Shown: positions 35,981-44,250, counted from the first letter of the stretch. The stretch is 64,000 nt of DNA from Bacteroidota bacterium (GCA_947460345.1 CANHGM010000003.1:62001-126000), one strand, 5' to 3'. Notes: generated from the letters alone by a model not told the origin. Made by a program: numbers and translations.

Positions 35981-35990
35981 AGCCTATAAC
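35981..35990. repeat. Right 10-bp inverted repeat of a small-ORF segment
   Basis: AGCCTATAAC, the exact reverse complement of 35595-35604. It lies 12 bases past the stop of the 30-residue ORF. Confidence 0.5.
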
Positions 35991-36208
35991 ACTTGCTAAA
36001 ACTTATGGCTAGTTTTCGGTAGATTGTTCTTTCTTGAGTCAGCCGCAGTTGGGGCAATACTTTCAAATTAAATAAGGGCAAAGTTGATTATCCATATTAA
36101 AAAATTAATGACAAAAGAAAAAGGGAAAGTGGATATATAAATTCTTTAAGAATTTATATAATTAACTTCAAGTATAAATGCTATTGAATCTATATAAAAA
36201 GTATATAT

Positions 36209-36817
36209 CTACCCCATTATTTGAGAAAAGAAATGTGATATCAAATCGGGTTTGCATAATATGGTATATATAATTCCAAATAAAGCTCCTTCAAAATGTG
36301 CCCCATGGTTTACATTCCCCATGCTTTTCTTGCTTAAATAATATTCTATGGCTAAAAAAAAAGCTCCATAAATGACCGCCTTCATAGGTATAAAAAATAT
36401 GTTAATCTCAGCCATAGGTGCTATAACCACAAACGAAAAAATAACAGCACTCACAGCTCCTGAGGCTCCAATAGAATTATAACCAGGATTGTTTTTGTAT
36501 TTATATATATCACTAAAGCAAGAAAATACAGCACCTAACACATATAAACCTAAGTAATACAGTTTGCCTAAGTCGGGAAAAATATCAACAAACACTTTTT
36601 CAACATAGTTTCCTATGCTATAAAACGAAAACATGTTGAAAGCTAAATGGATATAATCAGCATGGATGAGTGTACACGTTATTAATCTCCAAAATTCTTT
36701 CTTGTGATAAACAGCATATGAGTTTAATTTAAACTTATCAAACAACTCAGCATTTTGCCATGCCCCAAAACTGGTTAAAACTGTAATAAGAACAATAGCA
36801 TTGGTTAAGGTTAGCAT
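36209..36817 (-). CDS. Rhomboid-family intramembrane serine protease
   Basis: A 202-residue membrane protein with about six hydrophobic segments. The catalytic serine lies in NSIGASGAVSAVIFSF (GxSGx motif). The catalytic histidine is in NHGAHFEGALFGI in the last helix, and the HADYIHLAFNMFSF segment supplies the conserved H-x3-H-x3-N of rhomboids. It should cleave transmembrane substrates within the bilayer; the substrate is unknown. It starts four bases after the stop of the upstream cytochrome gene on the same strand, so the two are probably cotranscribed. Confidence 0.92.
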   Translation of the reverse strand: MLTLTNAIVLITVLTSFGAWQNAELFDKFKLNSYAVYHKKEFWRLITCTLIHADYIHLAFNMFSFYSIGNYVEKVFVDIFPDLGKLYYLGLYVLGAVFSCFSDIYKYKNNPGYNSIGASGAVSAVIFSFVVIAPMAEINIFFIPMKAVIYGAFFLAIEYYLSKKSMGNVNHGAHFEGALFGIIYTILCKPDLISHFFSQIMG

Positions 36818-36821
36818 ATAT

Positions 36822-38726
36822 TTATTTTAATGTTGAAAGTAATGATTTGATAGGATGATTGGGTTGCAATTTTAACAATCGACTGATGGCTTTTTGCATG
36901 TCTTTGTTTTTGTTTTGCATGTGACAAAGGTCTATATAATTTTCTAAAGCTTTTATATAATCAGGTTCTAAAGCCAATGCTTGCTCGAAACATTTCATAG
37001 CTTCATCAAATTTGTTTTGTGTTTTTAATATATACCCTTTATTACTCCATGCCATAGCTAGCTTTGGTTGTATTGATATAAGCATATTCAATTCTTTTAA
37101 AGCTTCAGTATATTTAATGTTTATTATATACGTTGAAGCTAATTTCTCTCTGAATTCTAAGTTTTTAGGAGCTAAACTTACTGCTTTATTATAATATTTT
37201 TTTGCTTGTATATAGTCTTGCATCACTGAAGACGCTTCCCCTACCCTATAAGCAGACCATGCATCCTTTATAGATGATACATCTATTTTCAATAAATATA
37301 TATCGCTATATTTATTTAATAAAAACAACTGTCTTACTTTGAATGGTAATTGTTGGTCTTTAGTTAATTTATCTATATACAAGCCAGCCGAATCTAAAGT
37401 ATGCTTATGGTTGCCAAATTGCTCAAATGCATTGAGCCAAGCTGTTGCCCTTGAATGGTTGCTCGAAGTTGGATTGTTTATACACCTTAACCCCCTAAAA
37501 ACAATTTCTGCAGTTTTGTCTTCAACTTTTTTATTTGGTTTGCGTATATAATGATCGTGGACGGTTACATGTGGTATATCTCCAGTACCACTTTTAGGCA
37601 TATGGCATTGAACACAATTATCATTTAATTTATCTCGAACTTTTTTGCTTTCTTTACATATATCTGTTTGATGACATTTGATACAAGCGTTATTAAATAT
37701 AGCTGTTCCTGTTTTTTTAACTGACACATGCGGGTTGTGACAATTGATACAAGTTAAATTATTTTTAGTAGTTTGGTTGCTCTTAATAAAACAGGCACTT
37801 TGTTGAAGCCTTTGTGCATGTGATGCCATGATAAATTGATTGCCCCCATCATATTCTGGTGCATATACATCTATATATTCGTTAAGCTTCATTCCTGGCC
37901 TAAAACTGTTCCAATCTTTGCCTTCGTGCAATACAGCATTGCCCTGCAAATGACAACGTTGACACACATCTACTTGTCTGTCCCATGGAAGTTTTTTAGG
38001 ATTAACAATAGTATAATCTATATCATTTTGCGTATTGACTATAATTCCATTTTTCTTTTCTTCTACATGAATACTACCCGGCCCATGACAACGCTCGCAA
38101 CTAATGCCTTTGGGTATTTTAGTAAATTTATTTTCACTCCCATTTTCATATTCAGGAAGTGAATTGTGACACGACATACATTCATAACCAATGATGCGTG
38201 AAAATCTAGAATTATTGCCATTTTCAAAACCGGGGGGCAAATCCCATTTCTTAGCTTGCGTATAAAATGTTAATGGGGCCTGATAAAGATAGCCGTTTAC
38301 TTGAAATAAATGAGAATTGGTATGATGGCCTGATCCAATCACATAATCAATTTTTTCTTGCCTTTTATATACAGTGTCTGTATTATCAAGTCTGTATTCT
38401 AATATAAATAATTGTTTGTTTTCAAATTTTGCTACATAGTACATTTGATTGGAAGCGTCATAAACTGGTTTAAAGCTATGAAACTCCCCTACCGATTTTT
38501 CTTGAGTAGCATCTCCGAATGATTGCCCCATTCCGGTCTCTGTAAAAGATTTATATTTATCAGCATGACATTCTTTACATGCCTCACCTCCTATATATTT
38601 GGCACTATCTGAGTGATTTCTATATATATAAACATCATCTTGTTTTTTTTGATTACAAGCATCATGCACCACTAACCACAGCAGCCAAACAAAAGTAAAA
38701 ATAAATATTGATGATAATTTATTCAT
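36822..38726 (-). CDS. Seven-haem c-type cytochrome with C-terminal TPRs
   Basis: A 634-residue exported protein. The N-terminus has a hydrophobic segment ending VVHDACNQ, which may be a lipoprotein signal although the lipobox is imperfect. Seven CXXCH haem-binding motifs lie between residues 50 and 380: CKECH, CMSCH, CERCH, CQRCH, CINCH, CIKCH and CVQCH. From about 480 to 634 there are at least three TPRs (SVMQDYIQAKKYYNKAVSLA, and AWSNKGYILKTQNKFDEAMK). Electron transfer in the periplasm is expected. The arrangement resembles cytochrome c554-like or DmsE-like multihaem proteins joined to TPRs. No partner reductase is in the window. The gene shares a palindromic promoter region with the divergent WD40 gene. 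Confidence 0.92.
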   Translation of the reverse strand: MNKLSSIFIFTFVWLLWLVVHDACNQKKQDDVYIYRNHSDSAKYIGGEACKECHADKYKSFTETGMGQSFGDATQEKSVGEFHSFKPVYDASNQMYYVAKFENKQLFILEYRLDNTDTVYKRQEKIDYVIGSGHHTNSHLFQVNGYLYQAPLTFYTQAKKWDLPPGFENGNNSRFSRIIGYECMSCHNSLPEYENGSENKFTKIPKGISCERCHGPGSIHVEEKKNGIIVNTQNDIDYTIVNPKKLPWDRQVDVCQRCHLQGNAVLHEGKDWNSFRPGMKLNEYIDVYAPEYDGGNQFIMASHAQRLQQSACFIKSNQTTKNNLTCINCHNPHVSVKKTGTAIFNNACIKCHQTDICKESKKVRDKLNDNCVQCHMPKSGTGDIPHVTVHDHYIRKPNKKVEDKTAEIVFRGLRCINNPTSSNHSRATAWLNAFEQFGNHKHTLDSAGLYIDKLTKDQQLPFKVRQLFLLNKYSDIYLLKIDVSSIKDAWSAYRVGEASSVMQDYIQAKKYYNKAVSLAPKNLEFREKLASTYIINIKYTEALKELNMLISIQPKLAMAWSNKGYILKTQNKFDEAMKCFEQALALEPDYIKALENYIDLCHMQNKNKDMQKAISRLLKLQPNHPIKSLLSTLK

Positions 38727-38742
38727 GTTGAATAAGCAAAGG

Positions 38743-38754
38743 CAAATATATTTG
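38743..38754. promoter_or_regulatory. Palindromic -7 element between divergent cytochrome and WD40 genes
   Basis: CAAATATATTTG reads as TATATTTG on both strands (38747-38754 plus, 38743-38750 minus). It can therefore serve as the -7 box for both genes. For the plus direction TTG at 38728-38730 lies 16 bases upstream. Confidence 0.55.
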
Positions 38755-38780
38755 TAAGTATTTATATAATTTCATTTTTA

Positions 38781-39683
38781 ATGAGCATAAAGGTAGAAAA
38801 GATAAAAGATTACAACGGACACAAAGATAGCATATATGGCCTTTGCAAGGGAATTAAACCCGATACATTTATCAGCGGTGGTGGTGATGGATATATAGTT
38901 GAATGGGACACGAATAGCCATTCTGATGGCAAATTAATTGCGAGGATTGAAGGCTCAGTTTATACACTTTATACCGAAACAGAAAAACCTTATTTATATG
39001 TAGGAACGGCTAAAGGAGATTTATATATATTCGATTTACAACAAGTAACATTGCTTTATACGTTGCCTTTACATATAGGTGGCATTTTTGATATATTAAA
39101 AATAGGGCAATACCTATATGTAGCTGGTGCAGATGGAATAATTTCAGTTCTTAATTATCACGATTTTTCTATTCATCAAAAGATAAAAGTTTCTGACAAA
39201 TCTATTCGCAAAATAATACATGATACAACTACCAATACCTTATTTGCTGGATGTTCAGATGCATATATTTATAAATTACCACTTGACCACTTATACCAAG
39301 TTACTAGAATTGAAGGGCATGAGAACTCCATATTTGCTTTGCTTTTAAACCCTATCAATCATCACTTACTCAGCGGAGGAAGAGATGCACAGTTGCATAT
39401 ATACGATTTAGAAAAACAAATAGAACTAGAGAAAATAGCAGCCCATTTACTACATATAAAAGACATCATATATATACCTAAATTTGAGTTATTAGCCAGC
39501 AGTTCGATGGATAAAAGCATTAAACTTTGGGATGCTCATACCTATACACTTTTAAAAGTACTAGATAAACCTAAGTATATAGCTCATTCTTCATCAATAA
39601 ACAAACTATTGATGATACAGGATGAAACACTGCTCAGTGTTAGCGACGACAAGAATATTATTGCTTGGAAATTGAGCGTTTAA
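38781..39683 (+). CDS. WD40-repeat beta-propeller protein
   Basis: A 300-residue cytoplasmic protein without signal peptide. Seven repeats can be traced, enough for one closed propeller. They include SGGGDGYIVEWD near 38-50, YVGTAKGDLYIFDL, YVAGADGIISVLN, FAGCSDAYIYKL, SGGRDAQLHIYDL, ASSSMDKSIKLWD and SVSDDKNIIAWKL. It has no fused catalytic domain, so it is presumably a protein-interaction platform. It is divergently transcribed from the seven-haem cytochrome gene. Confidence 0.9.
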   Translation: MSIKVEKIKDYNGHKDSIYGLCKGIKPDTFISGGGDGYIVEWDTNSHSDGKLIARIEGSVYTLYTETEKPYLYVGTAKGDLYIFDLQQVTLLYTLPLHIGGIFDILKIGQYLYVAGADGIISVLNYHDFSIHQKIKVSDKSIRKIIHDTTTNTLFAGCSDAYIYKLPLDHLYQVTRIEGHENSIFALLLNPINHHLLSGGRDAQLHIYDLEKQIELEKIAAHLLHIKDIIYIPKFELLASSSMDKSIKLWDAHTYTLLKVLDKPKYIAHSSSINKLLMIQDETLLSVSDDKNIIAWKLSV

Positions 39684-39719
39684 GTTATTTAAAATTGAGT
39701 TTTTGAATACTTTTGTAGA

Positions 39720-39738
39720 TCCTGAAACAAGTTCAGGA
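39720..39738. repeat. Dispersed hairpin repeat, copy 2
   Basis: TCCTGAA-ACAAG-TTCAGGA, a 7-bp stem with the same ACAAG loop as the copy at 34957. It lies 36 bases after the WD40 stop and may double as a weak transcription end. Confidence 0.75.
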
Positions 39739-39796
39739 TGACGGTTTAAATATTCTACTTATTATGAAATTCAATTTTTGTTTAGACTATATAAAT

Positions 39797-39832
39797 AAAA
39801 AAAATGGATGCAGAATTACCTACACCCATTTT
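39797..39832 (-). terminator. Intrinsic terminator of rimP-nusA
   Basis: On the minus strand AAAATGGGTGTAG pairs with CTGCATCCATTTT over 13 positions (two G-U wobbles), with a GTAATT loop, and is followed by T residues. It lies 25 bases past the nusA stop. Confidence 0.85.
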
Positions 39833-39857
39833 GAATATGTTTAAAACGAACTTAAAA

Positions 39858-41099
39858 TTAACTCTCGAATTCGTTTTGAAGAATTTGTTTCAATTCTTTA
39901 ATGGTTTCTTCTTCAAGTTCAGTTCTTCTCACTAGATCTTCATCAGAAGTATTTAATACCGCTTTAGCAGTATCTAAACCAATACCTTTCAACTCATCTA
40001 AAATCCAGCTATCAATTTCATCAGCAAATTCTTCCAAATCAATATCAAAGTCTTCTTCTTCTGTTTCGCGATATACATCTATTTCATAACCTACTAGTTT
40101 ACCTGCAAGTTTGATATTGTGTCCACCTTTACCAATAGCTAAAGAAACTTGGTCAGGTTTTAAATATACTGCAATACGTTTCTTATCTTCATCAACTTGA
40201 ACACTGCTAATTTTAGCTGGGCTTAAAGCTCTACTAACCAATAATGGTAAGTTTGAAGTATAATTAATTACATCTATATTTTCGTTTTTCAATTCTCTAA
40301 CGATACCATGAATACGTGAACCTTTCATACCCACACAAGCACCTACTGGGTCAATTCTATCATCATAACTTTCAACAGCTATTTTTGCTCTTTCGCCTGG
40401 TTCTCTTACAATTTTCTTAATGGTAATTAAACCATCAATAATTTCAGGTACTTCTAGTTCTAACATTCTTTCTAAAAACACAGGTGCAGTTCTAGACAAA
40501 ATAATTTTAGGACTGCCATTAACCATTTCTACTTTATAAACAACAGCTTTTAAGTTGTCACCTTTTTTATAGAAATCTTCAGGAATCATTTCTTTTTTAG
40601 GCAATGAAAGTTCGTTACCGTCTTCATCAAGCACCATCAATTCATTTTTCCAAATTTGGTACACTTCACCATTGGTAATAAGTTCACCTACGCGGTCTTT
40701 ATACTTTTTGTACAATTCATCTTTCTCTAATTCAAGAATTCTTGACATTAATGTTTGACGAGCGGTAAGAATAGCTCTTCTGCCAAACACAGCCATCGGA
40801 ACTTCTTCAACACACTCATCACCAACTTCTAAACTTGGATCCACTTTTAAAGCGTCAGCAAGTTCAATTTCTAACAAAGTAGAATAACAATCGTCATCGT
40901 CTACAACTGTTCTGTTACGGTATATTTCTAAGTCACCATTTTGGTCATTTATAACCACGTCAAAGGTTTCGTCAGTACCAAATTTCTTTTTAATCATTTG
41001 GCGAAACACGTCTTCAACCACACGAATCATGGTTACACGGTCGATGTTTTTGAGCTCTTTAAACTCAGAAAACGATTCAATTAGGCCTTCACTATGCAT
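39858..41099 (-). CDS. nusA: Transcription termination/antitermination factor NusA
   Basis: A 413-residue RNA-polymerase-associated factor that promotes pausing and intrinsic termination. The N-terminal domain includes IDRVTMIRVVEDVFRQM and the later REIL-type helix. An S1 domain lies at about 135-200 (GEVYQIWKNELMVLDEDG). The two KH domains contain DPVGACVGMKGSRIHGIV and SLAIGKGGHNIKLA. A short acidic linker and one C-terminal helix-hairpin-helix-like segment (ELKGIGLDTAKAVL) end the protein, without the duplicated repeats of E. coli. It lies 18 bases downstream of rimP, the conserved bacterial order. The leader of this operon contains an intrinsic terminator. Confidence 0.96.
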   Translation of the reverse strand: MHSEGLIESFSEFKELKNIDRVTMIRVVEDVFRQMIKKKFGTDETFDVVINDQNGDLEIYRNRTVVDDDDCYSTLLEIELADALKVDPSLEVGDECVEEVPMAVFGRRAILTARQTLMSRILELEKDELYKKYKDRVGELITNGEVYQIWKNELMVLDEDGNELSLPKKEMIPEDFYKKGDNLKAVVYKVEMVNGSPKIILSRTAPVFLERMLELEVPEIIDGLITIKKIVREPGERAKIAVESYDDRIDPVGACVGMKGSRIHGIVRELKNENIDVINYTSNLPLLVSRALSPAKISSVQVDEDKKRIAVYLKPDQVSLAIGKGGHNIKLAGKLVGYEIDVYRETEEEDFDIDLEEFADEIDSWILDELKGIGLDTAKAVLNTSDEDLVRRTELEEETIKELKQILQNEFES

Positions 41100-41117
41100 T
41101 GTTGTATATATTTATTT

Positions 41118-41585
41118 TTAATTAAAACTGATTACTACGATAGATTCTTTTATATCTTCAAAAGGTATTTCAATATCTGGTTTTGGTTTGCGTTTGGTAA
41201 GCAAATTGGTTATTTTTTCACCTAAAACAATACTTGACTCTTTTACCTCTTTTAGATTATTAGTTACTTGTTTATCGTCATTTAATGTCACTTCTATTTT
41301 TCTTCCTATATGTTTTTTGTACTGTCTAATAAACTTCAAAGGTTTGTCTGCACCGGGGCTACCTACTTCTAAAGCATAAGGATGACCAGGCATAACTGCT
41401 TCTAATTGCTCGTCAACAAACCTACTTACATCTGCACATCTATATATATTTATTCCATCGTCAGCATCTAAAAATATTTGTATTTTTTCGCCTGTCTTAT
41501 GGTGTTTTATTTGATATATAAAAGCATCCGTGCCTTTTATAGCCTCGTTTACCCAATCAGTAATTTTTAATTCTATGTCTGTCAT
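41118..41585 (-). CDS. rimP: Ribosome maturation factor RimP
   Basis: A 155-residue factor needed for 30S subunit assembly. The N-terminal domain includes KIQIFLDADDGINIYRCADVS, where DxDxGI..DC is the family signature. The motif LEVGSPGADKPLK (usually SPGxxRPL) sits at the domain boundary, followed by a small Sm-like C-terminal domain. It is the first gene of the rimP-nusA operon. The ATG lies about 60 bases after the predicted transcription start, and a terminator hairpin lies between them. Confidence 0.93.
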   Translation of the reverse strand: MTDIELKITDWVNEAIKGTDAFIYQIKHHKTGEKIQIFLDADDGINIYRCADVSRFVDEQLEAVMPGHPYALEVGSPGADKPLKFIRQYKKHIGRKIEVTLNDDKQVTNNLKEVKESSIVLGEKITNLLTKRKPKPDIEIPFEDIKESIVVISFN

Positions 41586-41600
41586 GCTTAAATTAGTTCA

Positions 41601-41624
41601 ATAAAAAAGGGGCTTATGGCCCCT
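41601..41624 (-). terminator. Intrinsic terminator in the rimP-nusA leader (candidate attenuator)
   Basis: On the minus strand AGGGGC pairs with GCCCCT around a CATAA loop and is followed directly by TTTTTTATT. It lies between the consensus promoter (41652-41681) and the rimP start (41585). No minus-strand gene ends upstream of it, so it is not an ordinary end-of-gene terminator. Confidence 0.82.
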
Positions 41625-41651
41625 CTTAAACATTTCCTATTTTTTACGCTA

Positions 41652-41681
41652 CAAATATAGGGCATTTTAATTTCAGTTCAA
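41652..41681 (-). promoter_or_regulatory. rimP-nusA promoter
   Basis: On the minus strand TTG (complement of 41679-41681), a 19-bp spacer and TATATTTG (complement of 41652-41659) give a full Bacteroidetes consensus. The predicted start near 41645 leaves about 20 bases before the leader hairpin. Confidence 0.78.
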
Positions 41682-41755
41682 ATATTTTTTTGAATTGCTC
41701 ATATTAAAAGAACTAAATAAAGACAAATTGCACCCACTTATATTAACTACAACCT

Positions 41756-41763
41756 TATTTTTG
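41756..41763 (+). promoter_or_regulatory. -7 box of queA
   Basis: TATTTTTG followed by CA, 13 bases before the queA ATG. The nearest TTG upstream (41728-41730) is 25 bases away, slightly too far. Confidence 0.5.
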
Positions 41764-41776
41764 CAGCCTATTATAT

Positions 41777-42973
41777 ATGCATCCAAGTAAACTCAAAATT
41801 TTAGATTATACCTATGAGCTGCCTAACGACAAAATTGCTCTTTTCCCGTTAGAGGCTCGCGACCAATCTAAACTCTTGGTTTATAAAAACAATCATATAT
41901 ATGAATCTGATTTTAGTCAACTAGTCAAGTATATACAACCGGAAACTTTGTTGGTATTTAATAATACACGGGTCATTAACGCTCGAATTATTATGCATAA
42001 ATCTACTGGAGCTAAAATAGAAATTTTCTGTCTTGAACCTCTTGGCGATTTTCAACTTTCAACTAATAATAACAACCAAAACGCTTGTATTTGGACATGT
42101 TTGGTTGGAAACGCAAAAAAATGGAATGAAGAATATTTAAAATTAAATTTTGGCAACAATCATTTTTTTAAAGCTGAAATAGTTAGTCGTACCGAAGAAT
42201 TTTTCCAAATAAAATTTAGTTGGGATACCCATCAAACATTTTGGGAAATTATTGATATCATTGGCAAACTCCCCTTACCTCCTTATATCAAAAGAGAGGC
42301 AACCCAAGATGACCAAGAAACTTACCAAACAGTATATGCTAAAAACAAAGGTTCTGTTGCTGCCCCCACTGCAGGATTACATTTTACTGAACATGTTTTA
42401 AAACAACTAGAGGACAACAAAATACACATAGACGAAATAACATTACATGTGGGTGCAGGCACTTTTAAACCAGTTAAAGCAGAAACCATGCAAAACCATC
42501 AAATGCATGCTGAATATATATATATAACTAAACAGAACATTGAAAATTTACTAAAACACAACCAAAGAATATGTGTGGGTACAACTTCTTTGAGAACATT
42601 AGAAAGCTTATACTGGATTGGCGTAAAAATATTAAAGAATATTCCTTTGAATGATATATTAGTTTCGCAATGGGATGCCTATGAATTAGAAGGAAATTAT
42701 ACGTATAAAGAATGCTTAGAAGCAATTCATACATATTTAGGTGACGCTGAATATATAAGTGGTAAAACAGAAATATTAATTGCTCCAGGTTACCGTATAA
42801 GAAGTGTTGAAGCCATTATTACAAATTTTCACCAGCCTCAAAGTACCTTATTGTTATTAGTAGCAGCTGTTGTTGGCGAAACTTGGAAACAGATTTATCA
42901 ATATGCGTTAGACAACAATTTTAGGTTTTTAAGCTATGGAGATTCGTCTTTGCTTTATGTCAATAATGAATGA
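41777..42973 (+). CDS. queA: S-adenosylmethionine:tRNA ribosyltransferase-isomerase QueA
   Basis: A 398-residue enzyme that transfers and isomerises the ribosyl part of SAM onto preQ1-tRNA to form epoxyqueuosine at wobble position 34. Conserved landmarks are the opening YTYELPNDKIALFPLEARDQSKLL and NNTRVINARI. Further ones are APTAGLHFTEHVL, ITLHVGAGTFKPV and, near the C-terminus, ITNFHQPQSTLLLLVAA. All are at the expected spacing and the length is slightly above that of E. coli QueA. The last 19 bases overlap the end of the convergent glycosyltransferase gene. No other queuosine gene is in the window. Confidence 0.95.
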   Translation: MHPSKLKILDYTYELPNDKIALFPLEARDQSKLLVYKNNHIYESDFSQLVKYIQPETLLVFNNTRVINARIIMHKSTGAKIEIFCLEPLGDFQLSTNNNNQNACIWTCLVGNAKKWNEEYLKLNFGNNHFFKAEIVSRTEEFFQIKFSWDTHQTFWEIIDIIGKLPLPPYIKREATQDDQETYQTVYAKNKGSVAAPTAGLHFTEHVLKQLEDNKIHIDEITLHVGAGTFKPVKAETMQNHQMHAEYIYITKQNIENLLKHNQRICVGTTSLRTLESLYWIGVKILKNIPLNDILVSQWDAYELEGNYTYKECLEAIHTYLGDAEYISGKTEILIAPGYRIRSVEAIITNFHQPQSTLLLLVAAVVGETWKQIYQYALDNNFRFLSYGDSSLLYVNNE

Positions 42974-44082
42974 TATATATTTACTAAGTCTTGTGTCAAT
43001 TTTTTAGAATCAAACTTCAGTAGTTCTTGCGAGCAATTGCTTACTAATTGTTCATATAAATTTTTGTCTGAAATCAATTGCATAATGGCTTCAGCTATTG
43101 CTTCAGGGTTTAATACATCAATATATAAGGCCGCAGTACCTGAAACTTCTTTAAAGCAACCATTTATATTTGTAATGATTGGTTTATTTCTTCTTAAACT
43201 TTCAATCAATGGGATACCAAAACCTTCGAACATGCTTGGATAGATTGAAGCATAACTTGCATCATATATATAGGGCAATACTTGATGTGGAATATTTTTT
43301 AACCTAACCACCGGTAATTTTTTTTCTTTGATGTAAGCCATCACATTTTTTTCTTCCTCCCCTTCCCCTCCTATGAATACCAGCGAAAATGGAATGTCCT
43401 TATGAATCTTTTCGAAAGCTTGCAGCAAAGTAAGGTGGTTCTTTCTCTTTTCAGTTTTAGAAACCATCAATAAAAAATGCTCAGGTAAATGATAGTTTTT
43501 AACTACCAAATTGAACATTTCTACATCTTTATTCTCACTAAAAATCTCATCACAATCTTGATAAACTACATCAATTTTACTATGGTCAATTCCATAATAC
43601 TTAATTATATCCTTCTGTGTATGAATGCTTGTAGCTATTATCTTATCGGCTCTTGAACATGCACTTTCGAATTTTCTATCGTATATAATTTTATCTGTTC
43701 TAGTATAACCTTCAGAGAAATATTTAAAAATCAAATCATGAATAGTGACCACAGATTTAACACCCGTTTTTTCAATTCCAACAGGCAGTTCATTGCTTAA
43801 GCCATGGTATATATCTAACTGATTTTTTTGTGCTAAAGCATCAATTTCAAATGAACGCCAAAGTGTATGTAGTTTTTTGTAAATTAAATTACTAGGTCTA
43901 ACTATAGTTGTATTTAACTGGTTGGCAAACTTTTGCTCTAATTGGTCTAAAACTTTAGGCGTGTATAAAATATATTCATTTTGAGGGTTGTGTTTTAATA
44001 AACCATCTAAAACAAAACGGCTGTAATTACCCAATCCGGTGGTATTATTAAATAATCGTTTTGCATCAAACCCTATACGCAT
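42955..44082 (-). CDS. GT4-type glycosyltransferase
   Basis: A 375-residue GT-B glycosyltransferase. The N-terminal Gly-rich start reads MRIGFDAKRLFNNTTGLGNYSRF, typical of mannosyltransferase-like GT4 enzymes. VVTIHDLIFKYF and the nucleotide-sugar motif SMFEGFGIPLIESL (EX7E) follow. It should transfer a sugar, probably mannose-like, onto a surface glycan precursor on the cytoplasmic face. It stands between queA and pdhB, not in a glycan cluster, although a flippase and another glycosyltransferase lie 2-4 kb away. Confidence 0.9.
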   Translation of the reverse strand: MRIGFDAKRLFNNTTGLGNYSRFVLDGLLKHNPQNEYILYTPKVLDQLEQKFANQLNTTIVRPSNLIYKKLHTLWRSFEIDALAQKNQLDIYHGLSNELPVGIEKTGVKSVVTIHDLIFKYFSEGYTRTDKIIYDRKFESACSRADKIIATSIHTQKDIIKYYGIDHSKIDVVYQDCDEIFSENKDVEMFNLVVKNYHLPEHFLLMVSKTEKRKNHLTLLQAFEKIHKDIPFSLVFIGGEGEEEKNVMAYIKEKKLPVVRLKNIPHQVLPYIYDASYASIYPSMFEGFGIPLIESLRRNKPIITNINGCFKEVSGTAALYIDVLNPEAIAEAIMQLISDKNLYEQLVSNCSQELLKFDSKKLTQDLVNIYHSLLT

Positions 44083-44242
44083 AGTAAGGCAAATATAATA
44101 TCAATGTTTATGTGGTTATAAATTTATTAAAATAGTAACGTTTTTAACTTGTCAGTAAATACTTTAAAACAAAGCCTATCAATCATTTATTCTATTCATA
44201 AAAATATAAATAGAATCAAATAAATATTTAAAAATTCAAACC

Positions 44243-44250
44243 TATTTTTG
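44243..44250 (+). promoter_or_regulatory. -7 box of pdhB
   Basis: TATTTTTG followed by CA, 20 bases before the pdhB ATG. No good -33 TTG is visible. Confidence 0.45.

Larger units (their letters stand above)
35526..36208. other. Gene-poor stretch with decayed ORF and short inverted repeats
   Basis: Apart from one interrupted ORF and one 30-residue ORF (annotated separately), I see no gene. GTTATAGGCT at 35595-35604 and AGCCTATAAC at 35981-35990 are exact inverted repeats that bracket both ORFs. The sequence after the right repeat (to about 36080) is locally richer in G and C than its surroundings but is not coding. Confidence 0.5.

Noticed and set aside
35595-35990. Integron attC sites
   Set aside because: The 10-mers lack the RYYYAAC/GTTRRRY consensus and no integrase gene is in the window; kept only as generic inverted repeats.
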